From NCBI GenBank assembly GCA_021792635.1, contig JAJYUH010000005.1, positions 77,998-141,997 on the forward strand: 64,000 nucleotides of DNA, in the 5' to 3' direction. Each line of letters opens with the position of its first letter. Positions within the stretch are counted from its first letter, which is position 1. The translations under genes and the position numbers were made by a program. Below, piece after piece: positions 8,702 through 17,648 of this stretch. This DNA is from Natronospirales bacterium (GTDB taxonomy: Bacteria > Pseudomonadota > Gammaproteobacteria > Natronospirales > REEB76). The notes under the pieces are model-generated. The model had not been told where the DNA came from, searched no databases, and saw only the letters and a program-made list of their open reading frames with translations.

Positions 8702-10252
8702 CTATTCCATGACCATGGCCGGTTGTTTTTTGCCGGCTTGCTCGCCATATTTCGGCTGTTTCATGAAAAATACCAGTGGAATCGCCGCCAGACTGATGAG
8801 CATCATCAGTTTGAAATCATCATTGAAACTGATCATCGCTGCCTGCCGGGTGACCAGTCCATTGATGATAACCAGATCATGGGGGTTATGCAGATTCATC
8901 GAGGCCATGGGTGAGAGTGCCATGGCCTGGTTGTAAGGGTTGATGTGCGCAGCCAGCACTTCGTGATTGATCTGGGTGTTGCGGCTCAGCAGGGTGAAAG
9001 CAATGGAAATGCCCACGCTGCCGCCGATGTTGCGGATGAGGTTATAGACGCCGGTACCTTCGGTGCGCAGTGTGCTGGGCAGGGTCGAGAAAGCCACGGT
9101 CATCAGCGGCACCATCACCTGTCCCATGCCCAGCCCTTGCACAAACCCGGTCCAGACGATGGCCCAGGTATCAATCTGGGTGTCGAAGTGGCTCATGAAA
9201 TACATGGACAGCGCCATGACGGCGAGTCCTGCGACCATGTTGAAGCGTGGATCCATTTTGCTGGACAGCCGTCCCACCAGCATCATGGAAATCATGGTGC
9301 CGATACCGCGCGGCATGAGCACCAGACCGGTGATGATGACCGGATAATCAAGCAGGTTCTGTACGAAAGGCGGGATCAGCGCCATCACCGAAAACAGACT
9401 GATGAATACGATAAAGCCAATTACATTGCCCAGGACGAAATTTCGATCCTTGAACAACTTGAGTTCGATATAGGGATGCTGTTCCGCGAAGGCATGGATA
9501 AAGAACAGCCACAGACCGGTGAGTACCAGGGCAAATTCGATGATGATTTCCGCCGAGCTGAACCAGTCCTTTTGCTGGCCGCGGTCCAGCATCATCTGTA
9601 AGGCGCCGATGGCTATGCTCATGAACAGAAAACCCCAGCCGTCGAATGTGCGTGTCTTGCTGATTTGTGTTTCATGCACATACGCCAGTGTCATGAGCAC
9701 TGCCAGTGCGCCGATGGGGATGTTGATCCAGAATACCCAGCGCCAGGAGTAATATTCCGTGAGGTAACCGCCGAGAGTGGGTCCCAGTATCGGTCCCAGC
9801 ATGATGCCGATGCCGAAGATGGCCATGGCCATGCCGTGCTTTTCGCGCGGGTAGCTGTCCAGCAGAATAGCCTGGGAGATCGGCACCATGGAGGCGCCGA
9901 ACAGACCTTGCAGCACGCGCAGCAGCACGATTTCGGTGAGCGACGTAGCGGTACCGCACAAGAACGAGGCCGTTACGAAGCCCAGCATGCTGATGAGATA
10001 GATGCGCTTGCGGCCAAAACGGCCGGCGAGCCAGCCGGTGGGCGGCGTCATGATGGCCGCACCCACGATATAAGAGGTGAGTACCCAGGATATCTGGTCC
10101 TGGGTGGCGGAGAGCGTGCCTTCCATGTCGGGCAGGGCCACATTGGCAATCGTGGTATCCAGCACCTGCATGAGGGTGCCCAGCATCACCGCAATGGTGA
10201 TCATTGCGGTGTGTTGTTCACCGCCGACGGGTTTTCGCAGACTGAAGTTCAT
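8702..10252 (-). CDS. emrB: DHA2-family multidrug efflux MFS transporter EmrB-like
   Basis: This inner-membrane proton-drug antiporter has about 14 transmembrane segments and 516 residues, the family standard. Typical motifs are LDTTIANVALP in TM1, GWLAGRFGRKR in loop 2-3 and the LGPILGPTLGG motif C of antiporters. With the EmrA-like adaptor and the TolC-like channel encoded nearby it should form a tripartite pump exporting hydrophobic compounds. It lies 8 bases downstream of emrA. Confidence 0.94.
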   Translation of the reverse strand: MNFSLRKPVGGEQHTAMITIAVMLGTLMQVLDTTIANVALPDMEGTLSATQDQISWVLTSYIVGAAIMTPPTGWLAGRFGRKRIYLISMLGFVTASFLCGTATSLTEIVLLRVLQGLFGASMVPISQAILLDSYPREKHGMAMAIFGIGIMLGPILGPTLGGYLTEYYSWRWVFWINIPIGALAVLMTLAYVHETQISKTRTFDGWGFLFMSIAIGALQMMLDRGQQKDWFSSAEIIIEFALVLTGLWLFFIHAFAEQHPYIELKLFKDRNFVLGNVIGFIVFISLFSVMALIPPFVQNLLDYPVIITGLVLMPRGIGTMISMMLVGRLSSKMDPRFNMVAGLAVMALSMYFMSHFDTQIDTWAIVWTGFVQGLGMGQVMVPLMTVAFSTLPSTLRTEGTGVYNLIRNIGGSVGISIAFTLLSRNTQINHEVLAAHINPYNQAMALSPMASMNLHNPHDLVIINGLVTRQAAMISFNDDFKLMMLISLAAIPLVFFMKQPKYGEQAGKKQPAMVME

Positions 10253-10260
10253 GCTCGCCG

Positions 10261-11334
10261 TCAGTGGGCCGAGGCACCGCTCATGCCGAACAGCGGGTAG
10301 TAATGGGTGTCAATGGTTACTTCTGCGCTCATGCCGGCGCGCAGATCCGGACCGCCCGGCCTGGTGTCAATAAGGATGCGCACCGGAATGCGTTGCACCA
10401 CTTTCACCCAGTTACCCGTGGCATTCTGTGCCGGTAATACCGAGAATACCGAGCCGGTACCCGGGGAGATGCTGACCACGGTGCCTTGCCAGGTGCGGTC
10501 GGGGTAGGTATCCACAGTTATTGTTGCCTTGTCACCCACGTGAATATGGGTCAGTTGGGTTTCCTTGTAGTTTGCGTTTACCCAGCGCTCTCCGCCCATG
10601 ACCAGTGCAAATACCGACCGTCCGGCCGTCACGATGTCGCCGGGCTTTATATTCACTTCCGTTACCACACCGGCAGCCGGTGCCTTGATGGTGGTGTAGG
10701 ACAGCTCCAGTCGCGCCCGGTCGCGCACTGCCACGGCCTGCTGGTATGCCGCCTGGCGAGTGATAGGCTGGCCGGCATTGCCGCCCAAACCGGCTTCGAT
10801 TTGCGCAATCTGTGCTTGCAGCGCTACGGCTTTCTGTTCCGCCATGGTGAGATTGGTCTTGATGTCATCCAGACGCGCAGCGGGAACCACGTCGCGTTTT
10901 TCAAGGTTAGTCTTGCGCCGCACATCGCGCTTCAGGTATGCCACGCTTGCTTCCGCACTACGCAGCTCCGCCCGTGCGGCGCGCAGCGCCTGTATCTGTG
11001 CGCGTATCTGGTCGCTGACGGTTTTCAGGTTGGCATCGGCCTGATTCAGGGCCAGTTGGAAGGGTTGGGGGTCAATCTTGAGCAGCACCTGACCCGGAGC
11101 CACAGCCTGATTTTGCATCACAGGCACGGCCTTTACACGGCCGGAAATCTGCGGGGCCACGCTGACCTGATTGGCGTAAATATAGGCATTGTCGGTGCTT
11201 TGGTAGCGTGTGGAGTGTGCCCAGTACCACAGCCCCAGGATGATGAGCAGCAGAGGCAATATCACCATCAGCAGCAGTCGGCCGGCGCGTGGATTTTTGA
11301 ACAGACGCTTGAAAGCACTCATGGCTTTTGACAT
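10261..11334 (-). CDS. emrA: HlyD/EmrA-family periplasmic adaptor
   Basis: This membrane-fusion protein links the EmrB-type transporter to a TolC channel. The 357 residues have one N-terminal transmembrane helix (about 17-38) and a biotinyl-lipoyl half-motif (RVKAVPVMQNQAVAPGQVLLKID). A long helical hairpin with QADANLKT and AELRSAEASVAYLKRD follows, then a beta-barrel domain (APAAGVVTEVNIKPGD). A second Met at codon 5 could be the real start. The gene is divergent from the tolC homologue across a 58-base gap that contains a palindromic operator candidate. Confidence 0.94.
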   Translation of the reverse strand: MSKAMSAFKRLFKNPRAGRLLLMVILPLLLIILGLWYWAHSTRYQSTDNAYIYANQVSVAPQISGRVKAVPVMQNQAVAPGQVLLKIDPQPFQLALNQADANLKTVSDQIRAQIQALRAARAELRSAEASVAYLKRDVRRKTNLEKRDVVPAARLDDIKTNLTMAEQKAVALQAQIAQIEAGLGGNAGQPITRQAAYQQAVAVRDRARLELSYTTIKAPAAGVVTEVNIKPGDIVTAGRSVFALVMGGERWVNANYKETQLTHIHVGDKATITVDTYPDRTWQGTVVSISPGTGSVFSVLPAQNATGNWVKVVQRIPVRILIDTRPGGPDLRAGMSAEVTIDTHYYPLFGMSGASAH

Positions 11335-11357
11335 CCCTTTTGGGCGGTAGCATAATG

Positions 11358-11374
11358 GACTGGACGGTCTAGTC
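11358..11374. promoter_or_regulatory. Palindromic operator candidate for the TetR regulator
   Basis: GACTGGACGGTCTAGTC is a 17-bp imperfect palindrome (14 of 17 positions symmetric). It lies centrally between the divergent emrA and tolC starts. TetR regulators of efflux loci commonly bind such sites, and a tetR gene follows tolC. That this site is its target is an inference. Confidence 0.55.
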
Positions 11375-11392
11375 TAATTTGACGAGCATCCC

Positions 11393-12754
11393 ATGTCAAT
11401 CGAAGCACTGCGATTCAGGCATCGAGCACACAGACGAATTCTTGCCGGCGTTGGCTTGCCGCTGGTGACGATCGCTATGTTACTGGTAGCCGCGCCGGCA
11501 TTGTGGGCGGATACCCTGGGTCAGGCCTTCTCGCAGGCCTATAACAGCAACGCTGCGATTCGGGCCCAGCAGGCACAACTGCGTGCTTCGGGCTATCAGG
11601 TGGACCAGGCCCGGGCGGGCTACAAGCCGCAGATCAGTTTCGAGGCGGGCGTGGGCACCGCCCACAACGACCTGGCTTCGCCGTTTTTCCCCGTGAGCAC
11701 CTATCCACAGAACACCAAAACTGCCGGCCTCATCATCACCCAGCCGCTGTACACCGGCGGCCAAGTGTCAGCCAATGTCAATGCAGCAGAAAACGCCCGG
11801 TCGGCACAGCTCGCCGAGCTGAGCGCCACGGAAGAGCAGGTGTTCTTGAACGTGGCAACGGCGTACACGGATGTGGTGCGCGATCAGGCGGTGCTGAAGC
11901 TCGAACAACACAATGTGAGGGTGCTCAACAAGCAACTCGGCGCCACCCGGGCGGAATTTGAAAACGGCGAGGTCACACATACCGATGTGGCCCAGGCCGA
12001 AGCGCGGCTCGCCGGTGCCGAAGCCTCCCTGATCCGTGCCCGGGGATCCCTGGCAGCGTCGCAGGCCGCGTATGTACGCATGGTGGGAGTGGCGCCGGGC
12101 ACATTGGAGCAGCCTGTCATGCCGGAGGGGCTGCCCGCCACCGAGGCGGAGGCGGCACAGCTCGCGCAGAAGAATTACCCGGTACTTGCGGCGCGCTACG
12201 CCGAAAACGCCGCACAACAGCGGATCGCAGCGGTCAGTGGCAGGCAAAAACCCACCGTGGCGCTCACCGGGCAACTGCTGGAAGCGCGTGATCCGGAAAT
12301 CGGCTTCAGCCGTATAGATACACGCTCCATCATGCTGACCTTTTCCATGCCTATTTACGAGGGTGGCGCACTGGATGCGGAGAAACACGCCGCCGAACAG
12401 CGTGCGGTCGCGAGAAACGATGATCTGCTGGACACACAACGTCAGGCCAGGCTCGATGCCGTGAATGCCTGGCAGGCCTATCAAACGGCCAATGCACAGC
12501 TGGCCGCAATTCACAGCCAGATACGGGCTGAACAAGTTGCCGCCAGCGGCGTTCGTGATGAAGCGGCGGTGGGCGAACGTACCACGCTGGATGTGCTCAA
12601 CGCCGACCAGGAACTGCTGAATGCACGCGTGAACCTGGTTCGCGCGCAACGGGATCAACTGGTGGCGGCTTATGCTCTCAAGGCCGCCACCGGCCGGCTC
12701 ACCGCGGATGCGTTGCATCTCCCGAATGCAACTGTTTCCGCACACCAGCCATGA
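11393..12754 (+). CDS. tolC: TolC-family outer-membrane efflux channel
   Basis: The 453-residue protein forms the trimeric outer-membrane/periplasmic tunnel of type I secretion and multidrug pumps. The signal peptide covers about residues 15-40 (APALWADTL). Two internal TolC repeats follow, with helices such as QAFSQAYNSNAAIRAQQAQL and GERTTLDVLNADQELLNARV, the latter being the signature LDVLNAqqeL segment. The annotated ATG lacks a good ribosome-binding site. The gene faces away from emrAB and probably completes that pump. The TetR gene follows 25 bases downstream. Confidence 0.92.
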   Translation: MSIEALRFRHRAHRRILAGVGLPLVTIAMLLVAAPALWADTLGQAFSQAYNSNAAIRAQQAQLRASGYQVDQARAGYKPQISFEAGVGTAHNDLASPFFPVSTYPQNTKTAGLIITQPLYTGGQVSANVNAAENARSAQLAELSATEEQVFLNVATAYTDVVRDQAVLKLEQHNVRVLNKQLGATRAEFENGEVTHTDVAQAEARLAGAEASLIRARGSLAASQAAYVRMVGVAPGTLEQPVMPEGLPATEAEAAQLAQKNYPVLAARYAENAAQQRIAAVSGRQKPTVALTGQLLEARDPEIGFSRIDTRSIMLTFSMPIYEGGALDAEKHAAEQRAVARNDDLLDTQRQARLDAVNAWQAYQTANAQLAAIHSQIRAEQVAASGVRDEAAVGERTTLDVLNADQELLNARVNLVRAQRDQLVAAYALKAATGRLTADALHLPNATVSAHQP

Positions 12755-12779
12755 TGTGCCGGCGTCAGGAGGAAATTGC

Positions 12780-13382
12780 ATGAACCCTGCTCCCGATAAT
12801 CCGGCCAAACGCGAAGTCATTCTCTATGCCGCCAGCAAAATGTTTCTTGAAGTGGGTTTCGGTGCCGCCAGCATGGATGCCATCGCCAACGCGGCCAAGG
12901 TTTCCAAGCAGACGGTTTACAACCATTTCGGCTCAAAGGAAGAATTGTTTGCCGCAATGGTGCGGGGTTCGTGTGATCAGATGATTTCTGCATTTACGGA
13001 AGCCACCAAGGACGATAATCCAGAGAAGACACTGCGCACCATCGCCCACCTTTTCATGTCGATGATTTCCTCGAAAGAGAAGCAATCCCTGCGCCGCATT
13101 CTTATGGCGGAGGCGCCGCGCTTCCCCGAGCTTGCGCGCATTTATTACCAATCCGGTCCGGAAGTGACCCGCAAGTTCATCGCGGATTATCTGTCCGAGC
13201 AGACCAGGCGCGGGGTGCTCAGGGTGGATAATCCCCGCATCACCGCGGAACAGTTCTTTGGCATGCTTTACAGTTGCTGGATGCGAGTGGATTGGGGCAT
13301 GGAGCCGCCGCCTTCCAGGGAAATACAGGAGAAATATATAGACAACGCCGTGGCCATGATCGCGAAAGCCTGCCGTGCATAA
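12780..13382 (+). CDS. TetR/AcrR-family transcriptional regulator
   Basis: The 200-residue protein has an N-terminal TetR helix-turn-helix (about 10-57; MDAIANAAKVSKQTVYNHFG) and an AcrR-like C-terminal ligand domain (RRILMAEAPRFPELARIYY). The ATG at 12780 is preceded by a strong AGGAGG at correct spacing; the frame is open farther upstream but that overlaps tolC. It probably represses the emrAB and tolC units through the palindrome at 11358-11374. Confidence 0.92.
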   Translation: MNPAPDNPAKREVILYAASKMFLEVGFGAASMDAIANAAKVSKQTVYNHFGSKEELFAAMVRGSCDQMISAFTEATKDDNPEKTLRTIAHLFMSMISSKEKQSLRRILMAEAPRFPELARIYYQSGPEVTRKFIADYLSEQTRRGVLRVDNPRITAEQFFGMLYSCWMRVDWGMEPPPSREIQEKYIDNAVAMIAKACRA

Positions 13383-13389
13383 ACTGCCA

Positions 13390-13782
13390 ATGCGTGTGCC
13401 CGGGCAAACAATGAAAGCCACCCCCGCGGGTCGTGTATTGCGTTTATCGGCAGACAAGCCGGGTCGGATCGCGGTCATGGCCCTGTTGCTTGCCGGACTT
13501 TCCGCCTGCGCCGTCGGCTCCGGCTACCGGAGGCCGGCACCGCCTGCGGTGAAGGGCTACATCGCTGTGCCGATGGCGCCTGCGATTCCCCCCGCCCAAT
13601 CCGTTGCCGGTCTCGCAGCCGGTGCGCAGCGGTTCTCGAATGGCGCAAACGTCAACCCGGAATGGTGGATGAATTTCGGTTCGCCGGCCCTGGACGAGCT
13701 GGTAACCCAGGCATTGGCGCACAACCCGGACCTCACTGCCGCTCGGGCCACGCTGGAGGAAGCCCAATATAATTTGGGGTAA
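13390..13782 (+). pseudogene. Truncated NodT-type efflux outer-membrane lipoprotein
   Basis: This is the first 130 or so residues of a NodT/OprM-like lipoprotein. It has a signal with an LSAC lipobox, then the WWMNFGSPALDELVTQAL and DLTAARATLEEAQYNLG segments that open these proteins (normally about 460-500 residues). The frame ends right after NLG, where ISL3-type sequence appears to begin. I found no continuation after the transposase. The gene was likely the outer-membrane partner of a further pump encoded downstream of tetR. The start is uncertain (13390 or 13411). Confidence 0.75.
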
Positions 13783-13925
13783 GTAAATCTCGTGATGGAT
13801 TGAGTAATTATCAGCCAATTTGGCACGTAAAAATGCAGTTTCGTGATTGACGCCGGGCGGGCGGTCCGGTACGGTTCACGCGGTTTTATTCTCGGGAACC
13901 CCCGCTGGACGCACTGCCAGACCTG

Positions 13926-15119
13926 TTGAAACTGCCCGGGTATCGGACGCTGGATTTTCACGAGGAGTCCGGCGCTTACCACATCCGGGTGGAGACCCTG
14001 GCGTTACCGAACCATTGCCCCGCGTGCCACTCCCGGGATTTCACCGGCTTCGGCCGACGCACCCAGGTAATCCGGGATAGGTCCACTCACGGCAAGTGGG
14101 TGGGCCTGTATGTGGACACCCGGCGCTTTCGCTGCAAGGGCTGCGGGCGGGCGTTCTATGAAGCGCTGCCGGCGGTCTACCCGAAACGCCGCATTACCGC
14201 CCGGTTGATCGCGTGGCTGGAACCCCTGACCCTGCGCCAGACCTTTGTGCACCTGGCCGAGGAGACGGGCTTGAGCCGCATGACCATCCGTGGGGTGTGC
14301 GATGACTACGCCGCGCGGTTGGAGCAAGCCCGTACCCTGGATACGCCGGTCTGGCTCGGTATGGATGAAATCCATCTGCTGCGACGGTCACGGGCGGTGT
14401 TCGCCAATCTGGAAACCGGCCACGTCCTAGACCTGCTCCCGGACCGGCACAAACCAACCGTGATCCGGTTTCTCCCATCCCTGCCGAACCCGGAGCGCAT
14501 CCGGGGCGTGGCAATGGACATGTGGTTGCCCTATCGGCAGGCGGTTCAGGCGGCGCTGCCGGGAGCCGCCATTGTGGTGGACAAGTTCCATGTTTTGCGG
14601 CTCGCAGATTTCGCCTTGGACCGCATCCGCAAAGACATTGGGCAGACGTTGCCCAAAAATCAGCGGCGCGGGCTGCTGCGCGATGCCAAGGCCATGCGCA
14701 AGCGGGAATCCGCCCTCACCCCCACGCAAGTGCTCCGGCTGTCGCTGTGGTTTGAGAACCACCCATTGCTCAAGAAAGCCTATGGCGCGCGGCAGGCGTT
14801 CTATGCCCTCTATGACGCTGCGGACCGCCGCGAAGCGGAGCAGCGCTGGCAAGAGTGGGAGCGCACCTTGGACCGAGAGCCGGTGCCGGCCTTTGGGCAG
14901 TTCCGGACCACCGTTCGGAACTGGGCACCCCACATTTTCACCTACTTCGATCACCGCATCACCAATGCCGCCACCGAATCCGCCAACAATCTGATCCGCA
15001 TCGCCAACCGCCTGGGCCGCGGTTACAGCTTTCCGGTGATCCGCGCCAAGATCGTGCTCGAACCACATGCCGCCCAAGTCAAGCGTATCGTGTTCCAACC
15101 CCGACCAAAACAGGACTAG
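13926..15119 (+). CDS. ISL3-family transposase
   Basis: This 397-residue transposase appears complete. It has an N-terminal C4 zinc finger (CPAC...CKGCG), a helix-turn-helix around LSRMTIRGVCDDY, and a DDE catalytic core with Asp in LGMDEIHLL and VAMDMWLPYR and the Glu-bearing TNAATESANNLIR near the C-terminus. The start is a TTG, and the same frame stays open some codons upstream with plausible residues, so the true start may be earlier. The left IS edge probably lies near 13780, where the nodT frame breaks. I could not identify matching terminal repeats or a target duplication. Confidence 0.9.
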   Translation: MKLPGYRTLDFHEESGAYHIRVETLALPNHCPACHSRDFTGFGRRTQVIRDRSTHGKWVGLYVDTRRFRCKGCGRAFYEALPAVYPKRRITARLIAWLEPLTLRQTFVHLAEETGLSRMTIRGVCDDYAARLEQARTLDTPVWLGMDEIHLLRRSRAVFANLETGHVLDLLPDRHKPTVIRFLPSLPNPERIRGVAMDMWLPYRQAVQAALPGAAIVVDKFHVLRLADFALDRIRKDIGQTLPKNQRRGLLRDAKAMRKRESALTPTQVLRLSLWFENHPLLKKAYGARQAFYALYDAADRREAEQRWQEWERTLDREPVPAFGQFRTTVRNWAPHIFTYFDHRITNAATESANNLIRIANRLGRGYSFPVIRAKIVLEPHAAQVKRIVFQPRPKQD

Positions 15120-15698
15120 ACACGGACCGCTGATCTGATGTATATGGCCACGGTAACGGCAGATAAAGACGAGTTCAAGATCCTGTCGCAGTGGGTGAAC
15201 ACCACGGAACTGTTGCGCTTGATCAAAGCGGGAGAATGGAGTTGAAAGGCCGGGTTTGTGGTTCTCAATAAAGTGGCGCTCTACGTCACCCGGTCGAAGG
15301 GAGAGGAGTCTCCGTATCCTCATCTTCTACAAACATTTGAAATTCTAACGAGGCCATAACTGCTGATGCGGGTGAACTGCTTGAGGCCATTGGCGCCTTT
15401 CATCAAGTGTTGGAAAGGTTTGGGTGCGCCGCTCAAGCTGCCCTTTGATTCCGGGGCCAGTCAGTCCAATCCATCAGTTTGAGGGACTTATATCTGACAG
15501 GGAGGGGGCGCAGCCATGATCTCGTCATAATTTCATCACATCTAACCAGCCTTCTATCCCTGAAAACCATGTGCTCGTTCCAAATCCCCTATTTCTTGGG
15601 CGTCCGCTCTGCCCAGCCCCCCATGGCTCGGAGAGTGGGTGTAGTATTATCCTTATACTAGCTGGACTCCAACAACGGACGCTAGAGTAAGAGGATTC
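15120..15698. other. Intergenic remnant region between the ISL3 transposase and the AT-rich island
   Basis: No intact gene is seen. A 35-codon frame at 15138-15245 (starts MYMATVTADKDEF, ends LIKAGEWS) looks protein-like but I do not recognise it. Around 15340-15450 another short frame reads ELLEAIGAFHQVLERFG. Both may be debris. The base composition shifts from GC-rich to AT-rich across this stretch, marking the edge of the acquired island. A possible -10 (TATACT) occurs at 15654-15659, upstream of the next gene, without a clear -35. Confidence 0.4.
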
Positions 15699-16232
15699 AT
15701 GAAGAAATACCCACGCATCTTAATATCCATCGTGCTTATCGGGACAAGTCTTGTGCTCACCTCTGTCAGCGCCGCGAATGTTGTACGCGTCAACATGTTA
15801 CTTACAGCTTGGTTTAATGCTGGTTTTGGTATGACAAGTGAACATGCGGGCGGCATACCGCAGAACGTAATGATACCTGTTCTTGAAGTGTTTGATGCCA
15901 AGGGGAATGCTACGCTGTTTGCAGCGGGACAGGACGAAGCAGAGAAAGCGTTGAAGGATCTACCTGCCAAGCTGAAAAACCTACGTTCCTTAACAGGTTA
16001 TCAGTCTGCTAACAAACTTTTCACACTAATGAAAGATGATAAGGGACAGCCTTTTAAGGCGGTTCAATTGGACAAATCATTGCCAACAGTCGTTTATATT
16101 GGTCTAAGTACATGTAAGTCTTGCGTGCTCGTACATAAAGATCTGAATAACTTCCTTCACATGCATCCAAAATTAAGAGCTAATGTTCTGGATGTGAGCA
16201 TCGAGTGTCCACAATGTCCACAGCATAACTAG
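15699..16232 (+). CDS. Periplasmic thioredoxin-like protein with a CKSC motif
   Basis: The 177-residue product has a cleavable signal peptide (about 1-25, SVSAA). Its C-terminal half resembles a thioredoxin fold: VVYIGLSTCKSC with the C139-x-x-C142 pair after a beta strand, then a helix (HKDLNNFL). Two further cysteines (170 and 173, CPQC) lie near the end. The family is not one I can name. A disulfide or thiol-handling role in the periplasm is inferred. AGAGGAT precedes the ATG. The next gene, 25 bases downstream, encodes a peptide with ten cysteines, so this protein could oxidise, isomerise or reduce that peptide. The gene is AT-rich relative to the backbone. Confidence 0.6.
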   Translation: MKKYPRILISIVLIGTSLVLTSVSAANVVRVNMLLTAWFNAGFGMTSEHAGGIPQNVMIPVLEVFDAKGNATLFAAGQDEAEKALKDLPAKLKNLRSLTGYQSANKLFTLMKDDKGQPFKAVQLDKSLPTVVYIGLSTCKSCVLVHKDLNNFLHMHPKLRANVLDVSIECPQCPQHN

Positions 16233-16257
16233 TTCTCTGACATGGAGGATAAAAACC

Positions 16258-16416
16258 ATGAAAGCTAATCTTCGTAAGACACTTTTTGGTGTCGCTCTTT
16301 TCACGGCTCTAGCGTTTAGCAGCACTGGGGCATGGGCAGCCTGCAGTTGTGGCGTCGGCTGCTGTTGCACTAGCAGCGGTTGTATTTGTGGTATTTGCTG
16401 TCTCTGTCAATTCTAA
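16258..16416 (+). CDS. Secreted ultra-cysteine-rich small peptide
   Basis: This 52-codon gene is easily missed. The ATG is preceded by GGAGG at 9-base spacing. Residues 1-27 form a textbook Sec signal peptide: a KANLRK positive start, a hydrophobic core and a GAWA-A cleavage site. The predicted mature part of about 25 residues contains 10 cysteines (positions 29, 31, 35, 36, 37, 42, 44, 47, 48, 50) plus Gly, Ser, Thr, Ile, Val and Leu, and no charged residue. Such density suggests metal or cluster binding, a multi-disulfide peptide, or a modified natural product. It lies between a periplasmic thioredoxin-like gene and two ABC permease genes and is followed by a terminator. I recognise no family. 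Confidence 0.75.
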   Translation: MKANLRKTLFGVALFTALAFSSTGAWAACSCGVGCCCTSSGCICGICCLCQF

Positions 16417-16476
16417 GATAACTACGTTTAATAATTTAAGTATCAAACCAACTATTAGAAAAAGCCCCTGATGCGC

Positions 16477-16503
16477 GCGCCCTCACATGGGCGCTTTTTC
16501 TAT
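16477..16503 (+). terminator. Terminator / attenuator between the cysteine-rich peptide and the permeases
   Basis: GCGCCC and GGGCGC pair around a 6-base TCACAT loop, and TTTTTCTAT follows. The permease ATG starts at 16509, immediately after the T-run and without a visible Shine-Dalgarno site. Most transcripts probably end here, giving more peptide than transporter. Confidence 0.75.
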
Positions 16504-16508
16504 ATTTT

Positions 16509-17648
16509 ATGGCCAACTATGCACTACTTGTAATAACTGCAATACGGCGCAATTCTGGTCAAGCGTTATTCATCATCTTGGCTATGACATCGAGTATGAT
16601 GCTTTACGGCTTGTTGTCTGCCCTTCATCAAAGTTTTGTCACCTCACACACATCATTTCCAGGGTCAAATCTTTTAATAGTCTTAAGCAAGCATGAATCT
16701 TTACCACTTTCCTACTGGCAAAAGCTTGCCAACAATCCAGATATCAAAGTTGTTTGCCCGGTATCAAGCAGCGCATTTTATTATCAGTTCCCACGCAACA
16801 CCGTGTATGTTGGGATTGTAGATCCACAGTCTTATCTGAAATTATTTCCAGATCTTAAATTAGTTGAAGCCCAAAAACTCGCGTGGCTAACGGACAAAAC
16901 TGGAGCTATTGTATCTGAATCTTTAGCAGAGAACTTTCACTGGCAAGTTGGATCAGTTATTCCCTTGCTTCCTTCCAGCTCCACATTTCATAGTCCCCTA
17001 TATGTTAAGGTTGATGGAATCATTCCCTCTTCAGAAAATAATAAAATTATTATTGGGCAATTATTGATCCATCTTGAATATTACAAGCACTGGCTACCGC
17101 CAGATTTTGGTAATTTCGTTGTTTACGTAGTATCGATAAAATCAACTTCCAATCCAACCGTAGTTTCGCAGTCCATTGATTATTATTTTAGAAATTATCC
17201 ATATCCTACCACTACACAACCATACGATATTTTGATGCAGCAGTGGGTTAATCGTATAGGAAATGTAAGTATTTACTCGATAATAGCAATCGCAATCTGC
17301 GTAATCAGTATTGGCCTAGCGATCGCTACTGCTGTAGTGCAAGAAGTTCGTCAGCGACTATATGATTATGCACTTATGTTAGCTTTAGGATTCACGAAGC
17401 AAAACATCATATTTCTATTATTTATTGAACACGCATTCTTGATGATGGTTGGATTCACATTAGGCATGATTATTGCAGTCATTGCTACTCACTTTATACA
17501 CCCAGAAATGTTGCCATATTTTTATATCGATTTACACAGTGTGATTATTGGTGGTTGCATTGCAATCGCGACATTGTTTTTCACCTTAATGGTTCCAATA
17601 CTTGCGCTTCTCAAGCTGCAGCCCAAAGCCGCACTACGAGGCATGTAG
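16509..17648 (+). CDS. FtsX/MacB-type ABC transporter permease (first of pair)
   Basis: The 379-residue membrane protein has the FtsX-like layout. An N-terminal amphipathic stretch leads into one transmembrane helix (ALFIILAMTSSMMLYGLL), followed by a large periplasmic domain (about 45-245). Three C-terminal transmembrane helices follow, with the LMLALGFTKQNIIFLLFIEH segment typical of the cytoplasmic coupling region. Such permeases extract or move lipoproteins, peptides or signals in the periplasm. Its sequence is strongly AT-rich. The start lies 6 bases after a terminator T-run. The second permease overlaps its stop by one base. No ATPase gene is adjacent. Confidence 0.85.
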   Translation: MANYALLVITAIRRNSGQALFIILAMTSSMMLYGLLSALHQSFVTSHTSFPGSNLLIVLSKHESLPLSYWQKLANNPDIKVVCPVSSSAFYYQFPRNTVYVGIVDPQSYLKLFPDLKLVEAQKLAWLTDKTGAIVSESLAENFHWQVGSVIPLLPSSSTFHSPLYVKVDGIIPSSENNKIIIGQLLIHLEYYKHWLPPDFGNFVVYVVSIKSTSNPTVVSQSIDYYFRNYPYPTTTQPYDILMQQWVNRIGNVSIYSIIAIAICVISIGLAIATAVVQEVRQRLYDYALMLALGFTKQNIIFLLFIEHAFLMMVGFTLGMIIAVIATHFIHPEMLPYFYIDLHSVIIGGCIAIATLFFTLMVPILALLKLQPKAALRGM

